64,000 bases of DNA, taken from positions 62,001 to 126,000 of the forward strand of contig NZ_JMJJ01000004.1 of NCBI RefSeq assembly GCF_000710035.2, read 5' to 3'. Below, piece by piece: positions 17,502-26,638 of the stretch. A program made the translations under genes and the position numbers. The stretch comes from Pantoea ananatis LMG 2665. Its GTDB lineage: Bacteria > Pseudomonadota > Gammaproteobacteria > Enterobacterales > Enterobacteriaceae. Positions within the stretch are counted from its first letter, which is position 1, and the number at the start of each line of letters is the position of its first letter. Under the pieces are notes generated by a model. That model had not been told where the DNA came from and ran no database searches. It saw nothing but the letters and a program-made list of their open reading frames with translations.

Positions 17502-18694
17502 GGGTTCGCCTCCAGGTCGGCCAGCGTCTGCTTAAACAGGGTCGTGACCTGGGCGATCTGCTTGTCATCAAGCTCCTCATTAAGCGCCAGGCGTCGGGCA
17601 AAAACCTCTTCGACCTTAAGTTCGCTCAGGGTTTCGTTATCCGTTTGCGCCAGGCTGTGCTGGCGCTGTTCACGACTGCGGCGTAACAGCAGCACTTCCA
17701 CCGGTAAATCTGCCGTCAGCGCTTCAACCTGGCGCTGCAGATCGCTTAAGTACTCCTGGGTGGTGACTTCTATATCGAGCCAGACCGGCTTCTCTCCGCT
17801 GGGAGGGAAAAGGTGGGCGAGCTGCTCACTGATTTGCGCCAGGGAGCCTTTAAGCATCTGCATCGGCTGGAAGGTGGGAACCGGCAGGGTCAGGGTTTCC
17901 AGGCCGTGCGGGCTGAAAGTCAGCAGACAGACACTTTTTTCGCTGCCCAGCTCGTCAAAGCTCAGCGGAATAGGGGAGCCGCTGTAGCGAATATGGTCGC
18001 TGTTCGCGACGCGCTGAGCGCGATGAATATGTCCAAGGGCGATGTAATCGGCCGGCGGAAACGCCGAGGCAGGAAACGCATCCAGCGTGCCGATGTAGAT
18101 ATCGCGCACGGAGTCACTTTTGCTGACGCCAAGGGCGGTAAGGTGGCCGGTCGCGACGATCGGCAGGGACATGTTCAGCGCCTGTGCCGCCGCGAAGCTG
18201 CGCTGATAATGGGCGCTGATGGCCTCCAGCAGGCTGAGCTGTTTATCCCGTCCAGACTGACCGGCCTGGCTGCGCATAATGTCGCGCGGGCGCAGATAGG
18301 GAATCGCGCACAGCAGCGCGCCGGGTTCACCCTGACGGGTTGTCAGGATCATGACGTCGTCACTCTCCTGCGGCGTGGCAACGACCCGGGTGTTCAGACA
18401 GGCCAGCAGTTCGCGCGATTCATTCAGCGTTGCCACCGAGTCATGATTGCCCGCCAGCACCACCAGTTGACAGCCGCTGGGCTGTAACGCCACCACGAAG
18501 CGGTTAAACATTTCACGCGCATAGCTGGGCGGCGTACCGGTATCAAACAGGTCACCCGCCACAATCAGCGCATCGACCTGATGCTGTTCGATCTGTATTA
18601 ACAGCCAGTCAAGAAAGGCCTGGTGCTCGGCGGCGCGGCTCTTGTTATAGAAGAACTGCCCCAGGTGCCAGTCCGCGGTGTGGATAATGCGCAT
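17498..18694 (-). CDS. sbcD: Exonuclease subunit SbcD
   Basis: 398 residues (E. coli about 400). The Mre11-type metallophosphoesterase of the SbcCD complex. The phosphodiesterase motifs are [39 protein letters not shown] and ALGHIHRAQ, which bind two metal ions. The ATG chosen is that of MRIIHT, matching E. coli; the frame extends five codons upstream. Divergent from phoB with about 200 bp between, as in E. coli, and overlapping sbcC by 4 bp. It should act in processing palindromic and hairpin DNA and trimming break ends. Confidence 0.97.
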   Translation of the reverse strand: MRIIHTADWHLGQFFYNKSRAAEHQAFLDWLLIQIEQHQVDALIVAGDLFDTGTPPSYAREMFNRFVVALQPSGCQLVVLAGNHDSVATLNESRELLACLNTRVVATPQESDDVMILTTRQGEPGALLCAIPYLRPRDIMRSQAGQSGRDKQLSLLEAISAHYQRSFAAAQALNMSLPIVATGHLTALGVSKSDSVRDIYIGTLDAFPASAFPPADYIALGHIHRAQRVANSDHIRYSGSPIPLSFDELGSEKSVCLLTFSPHGLETLTLPVPTFQPMQMLKGSLAQISEQLAHLFPPSGEKPVWLDIEVTTQEYLSDLQRQVEALTADLPVEVLLLRRSREQRQHSLAQTDNETLSELKVEEVFARRLALNEELDDKQIAQVTTLFKQTLADLEANP

Positions 18695-18811
18695 AAAACT
18701 CCCTGCCAAATCGATTTGCCCGGCAATTATACTGGCTCAGTCACTAAAGCCACAAAACATGTCGTCATGTTGTCATAAATGGTTGTTGCAGGCCGGTTTT
18801 TATGGCTAACT

Positions 18812-18845
18812 TTTTCATAAAAGTGTCACAAAACTGACGCATAAT
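18812..18845 (+). promoter_or_regulatory. phoB promoter with Pho box
   Basis: Three heptamers at 11-bp period, TTTTCAT-AAAA-GTGTCAC-AAAA-CTGACGC, make a PhoB site nearly the same as that of E. coli phoB, followed at once by CATAAT as -10 (18840-18845). It should give PhoB autoactivation of phoBR under phosphate limitation. The site also faces sbcD, which is read the other way. Confidence 0.88.
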
Positions 18846-18891
18846 GGCGCCGCAAATATCAGTGAAAGCCGTCCTACCTGCAGGAGTAATA

Positions 18892-19581
18892 ATGGCTAAG
18901 CGCATTTTAGTTGTGGAAGATGAAGCTCCAATCCGTGAAATGTTATGTTTCGTACTGGAACAAAACGATTATCAGCCGATTGAGGCAGAAGATTATGACA
19001 GCGCCGTCAGCAAGCTGATTGAACCCTGGCCTGACCTGATCCTGCTGGACTGGATGTTACCCGGCGGCAGCGGCATACAATTTATTAAACATCTTAAGCG
19101 TGAAGCCATGACGCGTGATATACCGGTCATGATGCTCACCGCGCGCGGCGAGGAAGAAGATCGGGTACGCGGGCTGGAAGTCGGTGCCGATGACTACATC
19201 ACCAAACCGTTTTCCCCGAAAGAGCTGATGGCGCGAATTAAAGCCGTTATGCGTCGTATTTCGCCGATGGCGGTAGAAGATGTGATCGAAATGCAGGGCC
19301 TGAGCCTGGATCCCTCTTCGCATCGCGTGATGTCAGAAACCACACCGCTGGAAATGGGGCCGACAGAATACAAGCTGCTGCATTTCTTTATGACCCATCC
19401 TGAACGTGTTTACAGCCGTGAGCAGTTACTCAATCATGTCTGGGGCACTAACGTCTATGTTGAAGATCGTACGGTTGACGTTCATATTCGTCGTTTACGT
19501 AAGGCGCTGGAACTGACCGGCCACGATCGCATGGTACAAACCGTACGCGGAACAGGTTATCGTTTCTCTGCCCGCTTTTAA
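18892..19581 (+). CDS. phoB: Phosphate regulon response regulator PhoB
   Basis: 229 residues, the E. coli length. Receiver domain with the acidic pair in VVEDEAPI, phosphoacceptor aspartate in LLDWMLPG (about residue 53), T/S in MLTARG and lysine in [10 protein letters not shown]; then an OmpR-type winged helix with [25 protein letters not shown] and [13 protein letters not shown]. It activates Pho-regulon genes by binding Pho boxes upstream of -10 elements. CAGGAGTAATA precedes the ATG. It is followed after 14 bp by phoR. Confidence 0.98.
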   Translation: MAKRILVVEDEAPIREMLCFVLEQNDYQPIEAEDYDSAVSKLIEPWPDLILLDWMLPGGSGIQFIKHLKREAMTRDIPVMMLTARGEEEDRVRGLEVGADDYITKPFSPKELMARIKAVMRRISPMAVEDVIEMQGLSLDPSSHRVMSETTPLEMGPTEYKLLHFFMTHPERVYSREQLLNHVWGTNVYVEDRTVDVHIRRLRKALELTGHDRMVQTVRGTGYRFSARF

Positions 19582-19595
19582 ACGGAGCTTTAACC

Positions 19596-20909
19596 GTGCT
19601 GGAACGCCTCTCCTGGAAGAGATTACTGTCCGAACTGGTGCTGGCGTGTCTGCCTGCGCTGGTGCTCGGCCTGCTGTTCGGCTATTTGCCGTGGCTGCTG
19701 TTACTGAGCGTAGTCAGTATTTTACTGTGGCATTTTTACAACCTGATGCGCCTGTCTCACTGGCTGTGGCTGGATCGCACGATGACGCCACCGTCCGGAC
19801 AGGCCAGTTGGGAACCGCTGTTTTACGGGTTGTATCAAATGCAACTGCGCAACCGGCGGCGGCGGCGCGAATTAGGTAATCTGATTAAGCGGTTTCGCAG
19901 CGGCGCGGAGTCGCTGCCGGACGCCGTGATACTCACCACCGAAGAGGGCACTATTTTCTGGTGCAACGGCCTGGCCCAGCAGCACCTGGGGCTGCGCTGG
20001 CCAGAAGATAACGGGCAAAATATTCTTAATCTGCTGCGTTATCCTGAATTTTCTCGCTATCTGCGGCAACGTGATTTCGATAAGCCGCTTACGCTGGTGC
20101 TGAATAACCAGCACCACATGGAATTCCGTGTGATGCCCTACAGCGAAGGCCAGTGGTTGATGGTGGCTCGCGACGTGACCCAGATGCATCAGCTTGAAGG
20201 GGCACGGCGAAACTTCTTTGCCAACGTCAGCCATGAACTGCGCACGCCTTTAACGGTGCTTCAGGGCTATCTGGAAATGATGAATGACTCCGTCATGAAT
20301 CAGCGTTCACGTGATAAAGCGTTGCACACCATGTCGGAGCAAACCCGGCGAATGGATAGCCTGGTCAAACAGCTCCTGACGCTGTCGCGCATCGAGGCGG
20401 CTCCGGCCATTAACCTGAAAGAAAAGGTTGATGTACCGGTTATGCTCAAACTCCTGCAGCATGAAGCTGAAACCCTGAGCGGCGGACGTCACGCCATCCA
20501 TTTTCATACCGATCCTCACCTGAAAGTGTTTGGCAATGATGAACAATTACGCAGTGCTATCTCCAACCTGGTCTACAACGCGGTGAACCACACGCCCGAG
20601 GGGACGCGCATTGATATCAGCTGGCTGCGCAGCAAGCAGGGCGCGGTATTTACAGTCTGTGATAACGGCCCCGGCATTCCACCTGAGCACATCCCGCGCC
20701 TGACAGAGCGGTTTTATCGGGTGGATAAAGCGCGTTCACGTGCGACCGGCGGCAGCGGTCTTGGGCTGGCCATCGTGAAGCATGCGCTCAGCCATCACAA
20801 TGCGCGGCTGGAGATCACCAGCATCCCGCACCAGGAAACCTGTTTTACCTTTACCCTGGCACCACGGTTGATTGTGACTAACGGGATGCAGGAGAATGCG
20901 GTTCATTAA
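19596..20909 (+). CDS. phoR: Phosphate regulon sensor kinase PhoR
   Basis: 437 residues (E. coli 431). Two N-terminal membrane segments lie within the first ~60 residues with almost no periplasmic loop, then a charged RNRRRRREL linker and a PAS domain ([17 protein letters not shown]). The dimerisation domain holds the phosphorylated histidine in [17 protein letters not shown], and the ATPase domain shows [22 protein letters not shown] and [12 protein letters not shown]. It starts at GTG with GGAG eight bases upstream. It phosphorylates or dephosphorylates PhoB in response to the PstSCAB-PhoU state. An extra PstS-like gene follows 19 bp downstream. Confidence 0.97.
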   Translation: MLERLSWKRLLSELVLACLPALVLGLLFGYLPWLLLLSVVSILLWHFYNLMRLSHWLWLDRTMTPPSGQASWEPLFYGLYQMQLRNRRRRRELGNLIKRFRSGAESLPDAVILTTEEGTIFWCNGLAQQHLGLRWPEDNGQNILNLLRYPEFSRYLRQRDFDKPLTLVLNNQHHMEFRVMPYSEGQWLMVARDVTQMHQLEGARRNFFANVSHELRTPLTVLQGYLEMMNDSVMNQRSRDKALHTMSEQTRRMDSLVKQLLTLSRIEAAPAINLKEKVDVPVMLKLLQHEAETLSGGRHAIHFHTDPHLKVFGNDEQLRSAISNLVYNAVNHTPEGTRIDISWLRSKQGAVFTVCDNGPGIPPEHIPRLTERFYRVDKARSRATGGSGLGLAIVKHALSHHNARLEITSIPHQETCFTFTLAPRLIVTNGMQENAVH

Positions 20910-20928
20910 CTGCTGACGGACCGGAACG

Positions 20929-21849
20929 ATGCGCCTTCTTTTTTTGCTGTTCTTTTCTCTCTTGCCTGCCTTGGTGCAGGCGCAGCCGGTGATGCTTTCA
21001 GGCAATCTCAGCAGCGCAGGCTCGGACACGCTCGGCTATCTGATGACCCTGTGGGGCGATGACTTTAGCCGTCAGTCACCCGGGGTAAATGTGCAGGTTC
21101 AGGCATCGGGCTCCTCAACGGCGCCAACCGCGCTGACAGCCGGATCCGTCCAGTTAGGGGCAATGAGCCGTCCCATGCAGGCGGATGAGCGCCAGGCGTT
21201 TGAGGCGCGATACGGTTATCCTCCGTTGGCCGTGCCGGTGGCGATGGACGCGTTGGTGGTGGTGGTCAACCAGCGCAATCCGCTGACGTCCATCGATCCC
21301 CACCAGCTTGATGCGTTGTTCTCCGTCACGCGTCTGTGTGGCGCACACCAGGTGCCCAAACGCTGGGGCGATTTGGGTCTGCATCAGGCTGAGTGGCAGC
21401 AGCGATCTATCCAGCGCTATGGCCGCAACTCGGCCTCCGGCACATGGGGATTCTTCAAGCAGCAGGCGCTGTGTCAGGGCGATTTCCGCAACGACGTGGC
21501 GGAGTTTCCCGGCTCGGCGGCGGTGGTACAGGCGGTCGCCGGTGATCCGCGCAGCATCGGTTATGCCAGCTTCGGTTTTCACCTGAGTGGGGTAAAACTG
21601 CTGCCGGTTATGACAAAAAGGGGGGAAGCCGTTGCGCCCGATCCTGAATCCATCCGCAGCGGTCGCTATCCCTGGGCACGTCCGCTCTATCTGTACGTTA
21701 ATAAAGTGCCAGGTAAGCCCTTGCCGCCGTTGTTAGCCGCATTTCTGGAACAGGTTCTGTCTAGTGCAGGGCAGCAGCGCGTCATCGAGGCCGGCTATCT
21801 GCCGCTGTCTGAAACGCAAATGAACCTGGCGCGCGCCTCCCTCCAGTAA
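20929..21849 (+). CDS. PstS-like periplasmic phosphate-binding protein
   Basis: 306 residues with a signal peptide (LLFLLFFSLLPALVQAQ, cleavage after AQA). The mature protein has the PstS-type ligand-binding fold: LSSAGSDTLGYLM and QASGSSTAPTAL near the N-terminus (oxyanion-contacting serines and threonine), SRPMQADE, and later GRNSASGTWGFFK and SIGYASFGF. It differs from the canonical E. coli PstS and from its operon: no pstC, pstA or pstB follows. Its gene begins 19 bp after phoR on the same strand, so it is probably a third phoBR cistron. It may bind phosphate as an orphan substrate-binding protein or modulate PhoR; this is inference from position. Confidence 0.85.
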   Translation: MRLLFLLFFSLLPALVQAQPVMLSGNLSSAGSDTLGYLMTLWGDDFSRQSPGVNVQVQASGSSTAPTALTAGSVQLGAMSRPMQADERQAFEARYGYPPLAVPVAMDALVVVVNQRNPLTSIDPHQLDALFSVTRLCGAHQVPKRWGDLGLHQAEWQQRSIQRYGRNSASGTWGFFKQQALCQGDFRNDVAEFPGSAAVVQAVAGDPRSIGYASFGFHLSGVKLLPVMTKRGEAVAPDPESIRSGRYPWARPLYLYVNKVPGKPLPPLLAAFLEQVLSSAGQQRVIEAGYLPLSETQMNLARASLQ

Positions 21850-22014
21850 GTTTCCCCGCTCGCCCACAGGCGAAGGGGTTACCGCCTTCGCCCATGTTTT
21901 CCCGTTCCTGCCGCATGGCTGGCGGGGACCTGTGCCGCATCAGGGGCATAAATTCCCGCCGATTGCCTCGGTGCAAACCTCAAGGGGAGCACAGTCAGAA
22001 TCCGGCCTCGCAAC
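21850..22014. other. Structured GC-rich spacer after the PstS-like gene
   Basis: Holds the hairpin GGCGAAGG-GGTTACCG-CCTTCGCC (near 21869-21892), probably the end of the phoBR transcript although the U tract is poor, followed by several short GC-rich inverted repeats up to 22010. No reading frame is convincing. A loose resemblance to a B12 box (AGTCAGAATCCGGCC at 21993) is not accompanied by the rest of a cobalamin riboswitch. Confidence 0.4.
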
Positions 22015-22015
22015 A

Positions 22016-22048
22016 TGAAATTATTTCATCTCCAGTGAATATTATTCG
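22016..22048 (+). promoter_or_regulatory. Tandem MetR-binding sites
   Basis: TGAA-ATTAT-TTCA (22016-22028) is a perfect match to the MetR consensus TGAANNNNNTTCA. TGAA-TATTA-TTCG (22036-22048) is a one-mismatch copy whose start is exactly 20 bp, two helical turns, downstream. This is the arrangement of the metE promoter region. They lie just before a TTGCAC (22050-22055) that could be the -35 element of the downstream methionine synthase gene. Confidence 0.75.
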
Positions 22049-22084
22049 TTTGCACATGAGCACATCGCGTGGGAATCTACATCC

Positions 22085-22108
22085 AGACGTTTAGCCATCT
22101 GGAAGGCT
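22085..22108 (+). promoter_or_regulatory. MetJ operator (tandem met boxes)
   Basis: Three successive 8-mers, AGACGTTT, AGCCATCT and GGAAGGCT, match the met-box consensus AGACGTCT at 7, 6 and 5 of 8 positions, in the head-to-tail layout bound by MetJ dimers with S-adenosylmethionine. It lies about 60 bp upstream of the ATG, just downstream of the tentative -10 region, where it would block transcription. Confidence 0.7.
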
Positions 22109-22168
22109 AAAATAACATTGTGTAACTATTCCCGCCCGAAATTATCTGGCCGGTGACCAGGAGTGATC

Positions 22169-23272
22169 ATGCAAAGACAAACCGCCCCGTTTCGCGCCGA
22201 CACCGTTGGCAGCTTTCTTCGTCCCGCCGCTATTAAGCATGCCCGCGAAAAATTTCATGCGGGTGAGATCGGCGCTGATGAACTGCGCGATATTGAAAAC
22301 GACGCGATTCGGGACGTGGTCGCGAAGCAGCGTGAAAATGGCCTCAAGGTCGTGACCGATGGCGAATTTCGCCGTGGCTGGTGGCATTTTGACTTTTTCT
22401 ACGGTCTGAAAGGTGTTGAGCATTTTGAAGCCGAGCAGGGCATTCAGTTCAACGGCGTGCAGACGAAAGCGCACGGCGTAAAAATCACCGGCAAACTGGG
22501 TTTTGACGGGCATCCGATGCTGGACCATTTTCGTTTCCTGCAGAGCGTAGCAGGCGATGCGGTAGCCAAAATGACGATTCCCAGCCCGAGCGTGCTGCAT
22601 TTTCGCGGCGGCCGAAAAGTCATCGACGCTGACGTTTACCCCGATCTCGATGTGTACTTTGACGATCTGGCACAGACCTACAAAGAGGCGATCAAAGCCT
22701 TTTACGACGCGGGCTGTCGCTACTTACAGCTGGACGATACCGTCTGGGCCTACCTTTGTTCAGACGATCAAAAGCGTGAGATCCGCGAACGTGGCGACGA
22801 TCCAGACCAGCTGGCCCGCACCTACGCGCGCGTCCTGAATAAGGCGTTAGAAGGGAAACCGGCCGACCTGACCGTGGGCCTGCATGTGTGCCGTGGCAAT
22901 TTCCGCTCCACCTGGATTTCTGAAGGTGGCTACGAACCGGTGGCCGAGATCCTGTTCGGCTCCGTGAATGTGGATGCGTTTTTCCTTGAATACGACAATC
23001 ATCGCTCTGGCGGATTCGAACCACTGCGGTTCATCAAGCCCGGCCATCAGCAGGCGGTGCTTGGCTTAATTACCACGAAGGTGGGTGAACTGGAAGATGC
23101 CGAACAGGTGAAAGCGCGCCTGCAGGAAGCGACCCAGTACATTAGCCTCGATCAGATTTGCCTCAGTCCGCAGTGTGGTTTTGCCTCGACGGAAGAGGGC
23201 AACAGCCTGAGCGAAGCAGAGCAGTGGCAGAAGATTCGACTGGTCGTGAACGTCGCGAATCAGGTCTGGTAA
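22169..23272 (+). CDS. Cobalamin-independent methionine synthase-like protein (MetE C-terminal domain family, YxjG-like)
   Basis: 367 residues, a single MetE-C-type TIM barrel without the N-terminal half of full-length MetE, as in Bacillus YxjG/YxjH and archaeal core enzymes. The zinc ligands seem present: LHVCRGN supplies His and Cys, FFLEYDN the glutamate, and LSPQCGFAST the second Cys. The start resembles the family (FRADTVGSFLRPAAIK), and DGEFRRGWW is a substrate-side segment. It should transfer a methyl group to homocysteine; whether the donor is methyl-folate or another methyl compound is open. The ATG has AGGAG five bases upstream. MetR and MetJ sites upstream place it in the methionine regulon. 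E. coli has no gene here. Confidence 0.85.
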   Translation: MQRQTAPFRADTVGSFLRPAAIKHAREKFHAGEIGADELRDIENDAIRDVVAKQRENGLKVVTDGEFRRGWWHFDFFYGLKGVEHFEAEQGIQFNGVQTKAHGVKITGKLGFDGHPMLDHFRFLQSVAGDAVAKMTIPSPSVLHFRGGRKVIDADVYPDLDVYFDDLAQTYKEAIKAFYDAGCRYLQLDDTVWAYLCSDDQKREIRERGDDPDQLARTYARVLNKALEGKPADLTVGLHVCRGNFRSTWISEGGYEPVAEILFGSVNVDAFFLEYDNHRSGGFEPLRFIKPGHQQAVLGLITTKVGELEDAEQVKARLQEATQYISLDQICLSPQCGFASTEEGNSLSEAEQWQKIRLVVNVANQVW

Positions 23273-23662
23273 TAGCGGAATGTGTGCAACGTGGCGCAAT
23301 AAATGCGCCACTTGTGCATACAAACCCGCCTTTATGCTGATATTTACCATCGCTTGTTTATTTTTAAAGCACATCATCTGATGCTGTTGCAGAGAATATT
23401 GATGTGATCCTCTAATATTGATTCAAATTGCGAAATAACCCTCTGGTTTTCCGATCCCGTATTGCCTTTCTTCGCTATAAACGTTTTACTTACCGCCGTT
23501 GTCGATTTATCCCTCTGTGAACAGAAAAAAAGCAGCTTAAATCACCTGCGCTAAACCAGACGCTGCGCATAATGCGCTGTCATCATCTGGTCGGTCGTTG
23601 TATTAACGCAGCGAGGGGGCAACGCAAACTTATCTTTCATCGCAACATCAGTGACAGGCCGT
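23273..23662. other. Intergenic region before brnQ
   Basis: Begins with the perfect hairpin GTGGCGCA-ATAAA-TGCGCCAC (23291-23311), the likely end of the methionine synthase transcript though without a T run. It then holds an AT-rich stretch with two copies of AATATTGAT 19 bp apart (23395, 23414) and one copy of ATGCTGTTGCAG (23381). This is presumably the brnQ control region. No gene is seen. Confidence 0.5.
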
Positions 23663-24982
23663 ATGACACATCGTTTAACCGTTAAAGACATTCTCGCGCT
23701 GGGCTTCATGACGTTTGCCCTGTTTGTTGGTGCGGGTAACATCATCTTTCCTCCCATGGTGGGTATTCAGTCAGGCGAACATGTCTGGGTGGCCGCTATT
23801 GGTTTTCTGCTTACCGCAGTCGGTCTGCCCGTTATCACCGTGATCGCGCTTGCGCGCGTCGGCGGCGGGATTGATGCCCTGAGCACGCCCATCGGCAAAG
23901 TTGCGGGTGTGGTTCTGGCCACGGTCTGCTACCTGGCGGTAGGGCCGCTTTTTGCCACGCCGCGTACCGCCACGGTCTCGTTTGAGGTGGGCATTGCTCC
24001 GCTTACCGGCGATGGCGAGCTGCCGCTGTTTATCTACAGCCTGATTTATTTTGTGCTGGTGATGGTGATTTCCCTCTATCCGGGGAAATTGCTGGATACG
24101 GTCGGCCATTTTCTGGCACCGCTAAAAATTGCAGCCCTGACGCTGCTGGGCGTCGCGGCTCTGCTGTGGCCGGCGGGAGGAACGATTCCTGCGACGGCGG
24201 ACTATCAGCGCGCCGCATTTTCCAGTGGTTTTGTTAACGGCTATCTCACCATGGATACGCTGGGCGCGATGGTCTTCGGCATTGTCATCGTTAACGCCGC
24301 ACGTTCGCGCGGGATTGATAATGCGGCGCTGTTAACCCGTTACACGGTTTTAGCCGGGGTTATCGCCGGCATTGGTTTGACCCTGGTTTACCTTAGTCTG
24401 TTTAAACTGGGCGCAGGCAGTGGTGCATTAGTGGATCAGAATGCCAACGGTGCGGCAATTCTCCATGCTTACGTTCAGCAGACCTTTGGTGATATGGGCA
24501 GCTTCTTCCTTGCCGCCCTGATTTTTATTGCCTGTATGGTGACCGCGGTCGGCCTGACCTGTGCCTGCGCAGAGTTTTTCGCGCAGTATTTGCCCTTGTC
24601 TTACAAAACGCTGGTCTTTGTACTGGGCCTGTTCTCGATGGTGGTATCGAACCTGGGGCTGAGCCATCTGATTCAGATTTCGATTCCGGTGCTGACGGCT
24701 ATTTATCCGCCTTGTATCGTGCTGGTCGTGCTGAGTTTTACGCTGAACTGGTGGAATAAAAGCAGCCGTATTATCGCGCCGACTATGCTGGTCAGCCTGC
24801 TCTTTGGTATCCTTGACGCCATCAAAACCACCGGGTTTACAGCAGCGTTACCCGCATTGAGTCAGCATCTGCCGTTAGCCGACCAGGGCCTTGCCTGGTT
24901 GCCGCCATCACTGGTGATGTTGCTGATTGTGGCGCTGGTCGATCGGTTAAAAGGGGCTGAACAGGTGTCGGTTCACTCGTAA
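23663..24982 (+). CDS. brnQ: Branched-chain amino acid carrier BrnQ (LIV-II)
   Basis: 439 residues, the E. coli length. A sodium-coupled symporter for leucine, isoleucine and valine in the inner membrane with about 12 hydrophobic spans. Family stretches include [20 protein letters not shown] at the N-terminus, [37 protein letters not shown] and [20 protein letters not shown]. The ATG of MTHRLT, four codons into the open frame, matches the E. coli start. Synteny phoR-brnQ-proY is kept, with two genes inserted after phoR. A strong terminator follows. Confidence 0.97.
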   Translation: MTHRLTVKDILALGFMTFALFVGAGNIIFPPMVGIQSGEHVWVAAIGFLLTAVGLPVITVIALARVGGGIDALSTPIGKVAGVVLATVCYLAVGPLFATPRTATVSFEVGIAPLTGDGELPLFIYSLIYFVLVMVISLYPGKLLDTVGHFLAPLKIAALTLLGVAALLWPAGGTIPATADYQRAAFSSGFVNGYLTMDTLGAMVFGIVIVNAARSRGIDNAALLTRYTVLAGVIAGIGLTLVYLSLFKLGAGSGALVDQNANGAAILHAYVQQTFGDMGSFFLAALIFIACMVTAVGLTCACAEFFAQYLPLSYKTLVFVLGLFSMVVSNLGLSHLIQISIPVLTAIYPPCIVLVVLSFTLNWWNKSSRIIAPTMLVSLLFGILDAIKTTGFTAALPALSQHLPLADQGLAWLPPSLVMLLIVALVDRLKGAEQVSVHS

Positions 24983-25004
24983 CGGCTAAGATTGATTCTT
25001 CTTT

Positions 25005-25030
25005 AACCACGGGCTTGCCCGTGGTTTTTT
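25005..25030 (+). terminator. Rho-independent terminator after brnQ
   Basis: AACCACGGGC-TT-GCCCGTGGTT followed by TTTT: a 10-bp stem with a run of T. It separates brnQ from proY, whose start is only 22 bases further on, so proY either has a promoter overlapping this element or depends on read-through. Confidence 0.9.
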
Positions 25031-25052
25031 CATTTCACAGGTACAGGTTGTT

Positions 25053-26399
25053 ATGCAAGAAACCAACAAGCTCAAACGCGGACTGAGCACGCGCCACATC
25101 CGTTTTATGGCGCTGGGATCGGCGATCGGCACCGGGCTGTTCTACGGCTCGGCGGACGCCATCAAAATGGCGGGCCCCAGCGTGCTGCTGGCCTATATTA
25201 TTGGCGGTGCGGTGGCGTACATCATCATGCGCGCGCTGGGGGAGATGTCGGTCAATAACCCTCAGGCCAGCTCTTTTTCCCGCTATGCGCAGGATTATCT
25301 CGGGCCAATGGCGGGTTACATCACCGGCTGGACCTACTGCTTTGAAATTCTGATCGTGGCCATTGCCGATGTCACCGCGTTCGGGATCTATATGGGCGTC
25401 TGGTTTCCGGAGGTGCCGCACTGGATCTGGGTGCTGAGCGTGGTGCTGATCATCGGCGCGGTCAATCTGATGAGCGTGAAGGTGTTTGGTGAGGTGGAGT
25501 TCTGGTTCTCTTTCTTTAAGGTCGCGACCATTATTGTGATGATTCTGGCCGGGTTTGGCATGATCGTCTGGGGGATTGGCAACGGCGGCCAACCGACCGG
25601 TATCCATAACCTGTGGACCAATGGCGGCTTTTTTGCCCACGGTATCGTTGGGATGTTGCTGTCGCTGCAGATGGTGATGTTTGCCTACGGCGGCATTGAA
25701 ATCATCGGTATTACGGCGGGTGAGGCCAAAGATCCGGCAACCTCTATCCCACGCGCTATCAACTCGGTTCCGATGCGTATCCTGGTGTTTTACGTGGGCA
25801 CGCTGTTTGTCATCATGTCCATTTACCCGTGGAATCAGGTCGGCACTAACGGCAGCCCGTTTGTTCTGACGTTCCAGCATCTGGGCATTGCCGCCGCCGC
25901 GTCCATCCTGAATTTTGTTGTGCTGACCGCCTCGCTGTCTGCGATAAACAGCGATGTCTTCGGCGTGGGGCGTATGCTGCACGGCATGGCTCAGCAGGGC
26001 CATGCACCCAAAATGTTTATGAAGGTCTCCAAACGCGGTATTCCCTGGGTGACGGTGGTGGTGATGATGTTCGCCATGTTGATTGCGGTATATCTCAACT
26101 ACCTGATGCCAGAAAAAGTCTTTCTGGTCATCGCCTCGCTGGCGACCTTTGCCACCGTTTGGGTCTGGATCATGATTCTGCTGTCGCAGATGGCGTTTCG
26201 ACGCAAGATCGGCAAAGCGGCCGCCCGGACGTTAACCTTTGCCTTGCCCGGCGGAAGCTGGACGGCAGGCGCAGGCGTGGCGTTTTTATGTTTCATCATT
26301 GGCCTGATCGGCTATTTCCCGGATACCCGCGTTTCGCTGTATGTTGGGATGGTATGGATCGTGGTGCTGTTGCTGGGCTATAAGCTGGTGCGCAAATAA
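25053..26399 (+). CDS. proY: Proline-specific permease ProY
   Basis: 448 residues (E. coli 457). An amino-acid/polyamine/organocation superfamily permease with 12 membrane spans. It is nearly identical to E. coli ProY over long stretches: [20 protein letters not shown] at the N-terminus with the GSAIGTGLF substrate motif, [17 protein letters not shown] and [15 protein letters not shown]. ProY is a cryptic proline transporter in Salmonella; substrate assignment rests on the family. The C-terminus is slightly shorter than in E. coli. CACAGGTACAGG is the only ribosome-binding-site candidate. E. coli malZ, normally next, is absent. Confidence 0.94.
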   Translation: MQETNKLKRGLSTRHIRFMALGSAIGTGLFYGSADAIKMAGPSVLLAYIIGGAVAYIIMRALGEMSVNNPQASSFSRYAQDYLGPMAGYITGWTYCFEILIVAIADVTAFGIYMGVWFPEVPHWIWVLSVVLIIGAVNLMSVKVFGEVEFWFSFFKVATIIVMILAGFGMIVWGIGNGGQPTGIHNLWTNGGFFAHGIVGMLLSLQMVMFAYGGIEIIGITAGEAKDPATSIPRAINSVPMRILVFYVGTLFVIMSIYPWNQVGTNGSPFVLTFQHLGIAAAASILNFVVLTASLSAINSDVFGVGRMLHGMAQQGHAPKMFMKVSKRGIPWVTVVVMMFAMLIAVYLNYLMPEKVFLVIASLATFATVWVWIMILLSQMAFRRKIGKAAARTLTFALPGGSWTAGAGVAFLCFIIGLIGYFPDTRVSLYVGMVWIVVLLLGYKLVRK

Positions 26400-26407
26400 C
26401 CCAGGCT

Positions 26408-26446
26408 TGCTGTCCCGGTCCCGATATGTGCGGGGTTGGGACAGCC
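26408..26446. terminator. Long two-part hairpin after proY
   Basis: Nested complementary arms GCTGTCCC/GGGACAGC and CCCG/CGGG enclose a short loop with small symmetric internal bulges. No T run follows on the plus strand. It lies between the proY end and the phosphatase gene end, so it may end or protect the proY transcript. Confidence 0.5.
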
Positions 26447-26638
26447 AATAATGACAGGCAACACAAAATAAAATCGGCGAAATGACTCGCCGAAACGGGA
26501 CAGGGCAAGTGAAACAAACAGAGGGATGATTGACAAAATCATGCTAATGCAAAATGCATCCCCGTTAAATAAGTTGCCGTAAAATAAGACAAATGCCAGC
26601 GCGCGCATCAGCGTAAACGCCCGGCCTGTCTGGGTTCA

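Noticed and set aside
21993..22007. AGTCAGAATCCGGCC resembling a B12 box ahead of the methionine synthase-like gene
   Set aside because: The GCCACTG element and the paired P2/P3 arms of a cobalamin riboswitch are not seen, the box itself has several mismatches, and it lies upstream of the likely promoter.
25035..26003. A 322-codon open frame on the minus strand over proY
   Set aside because: Antisense shadow of a conserved permease; low-complexity His/Asp/Gln-rich translation and no family match.
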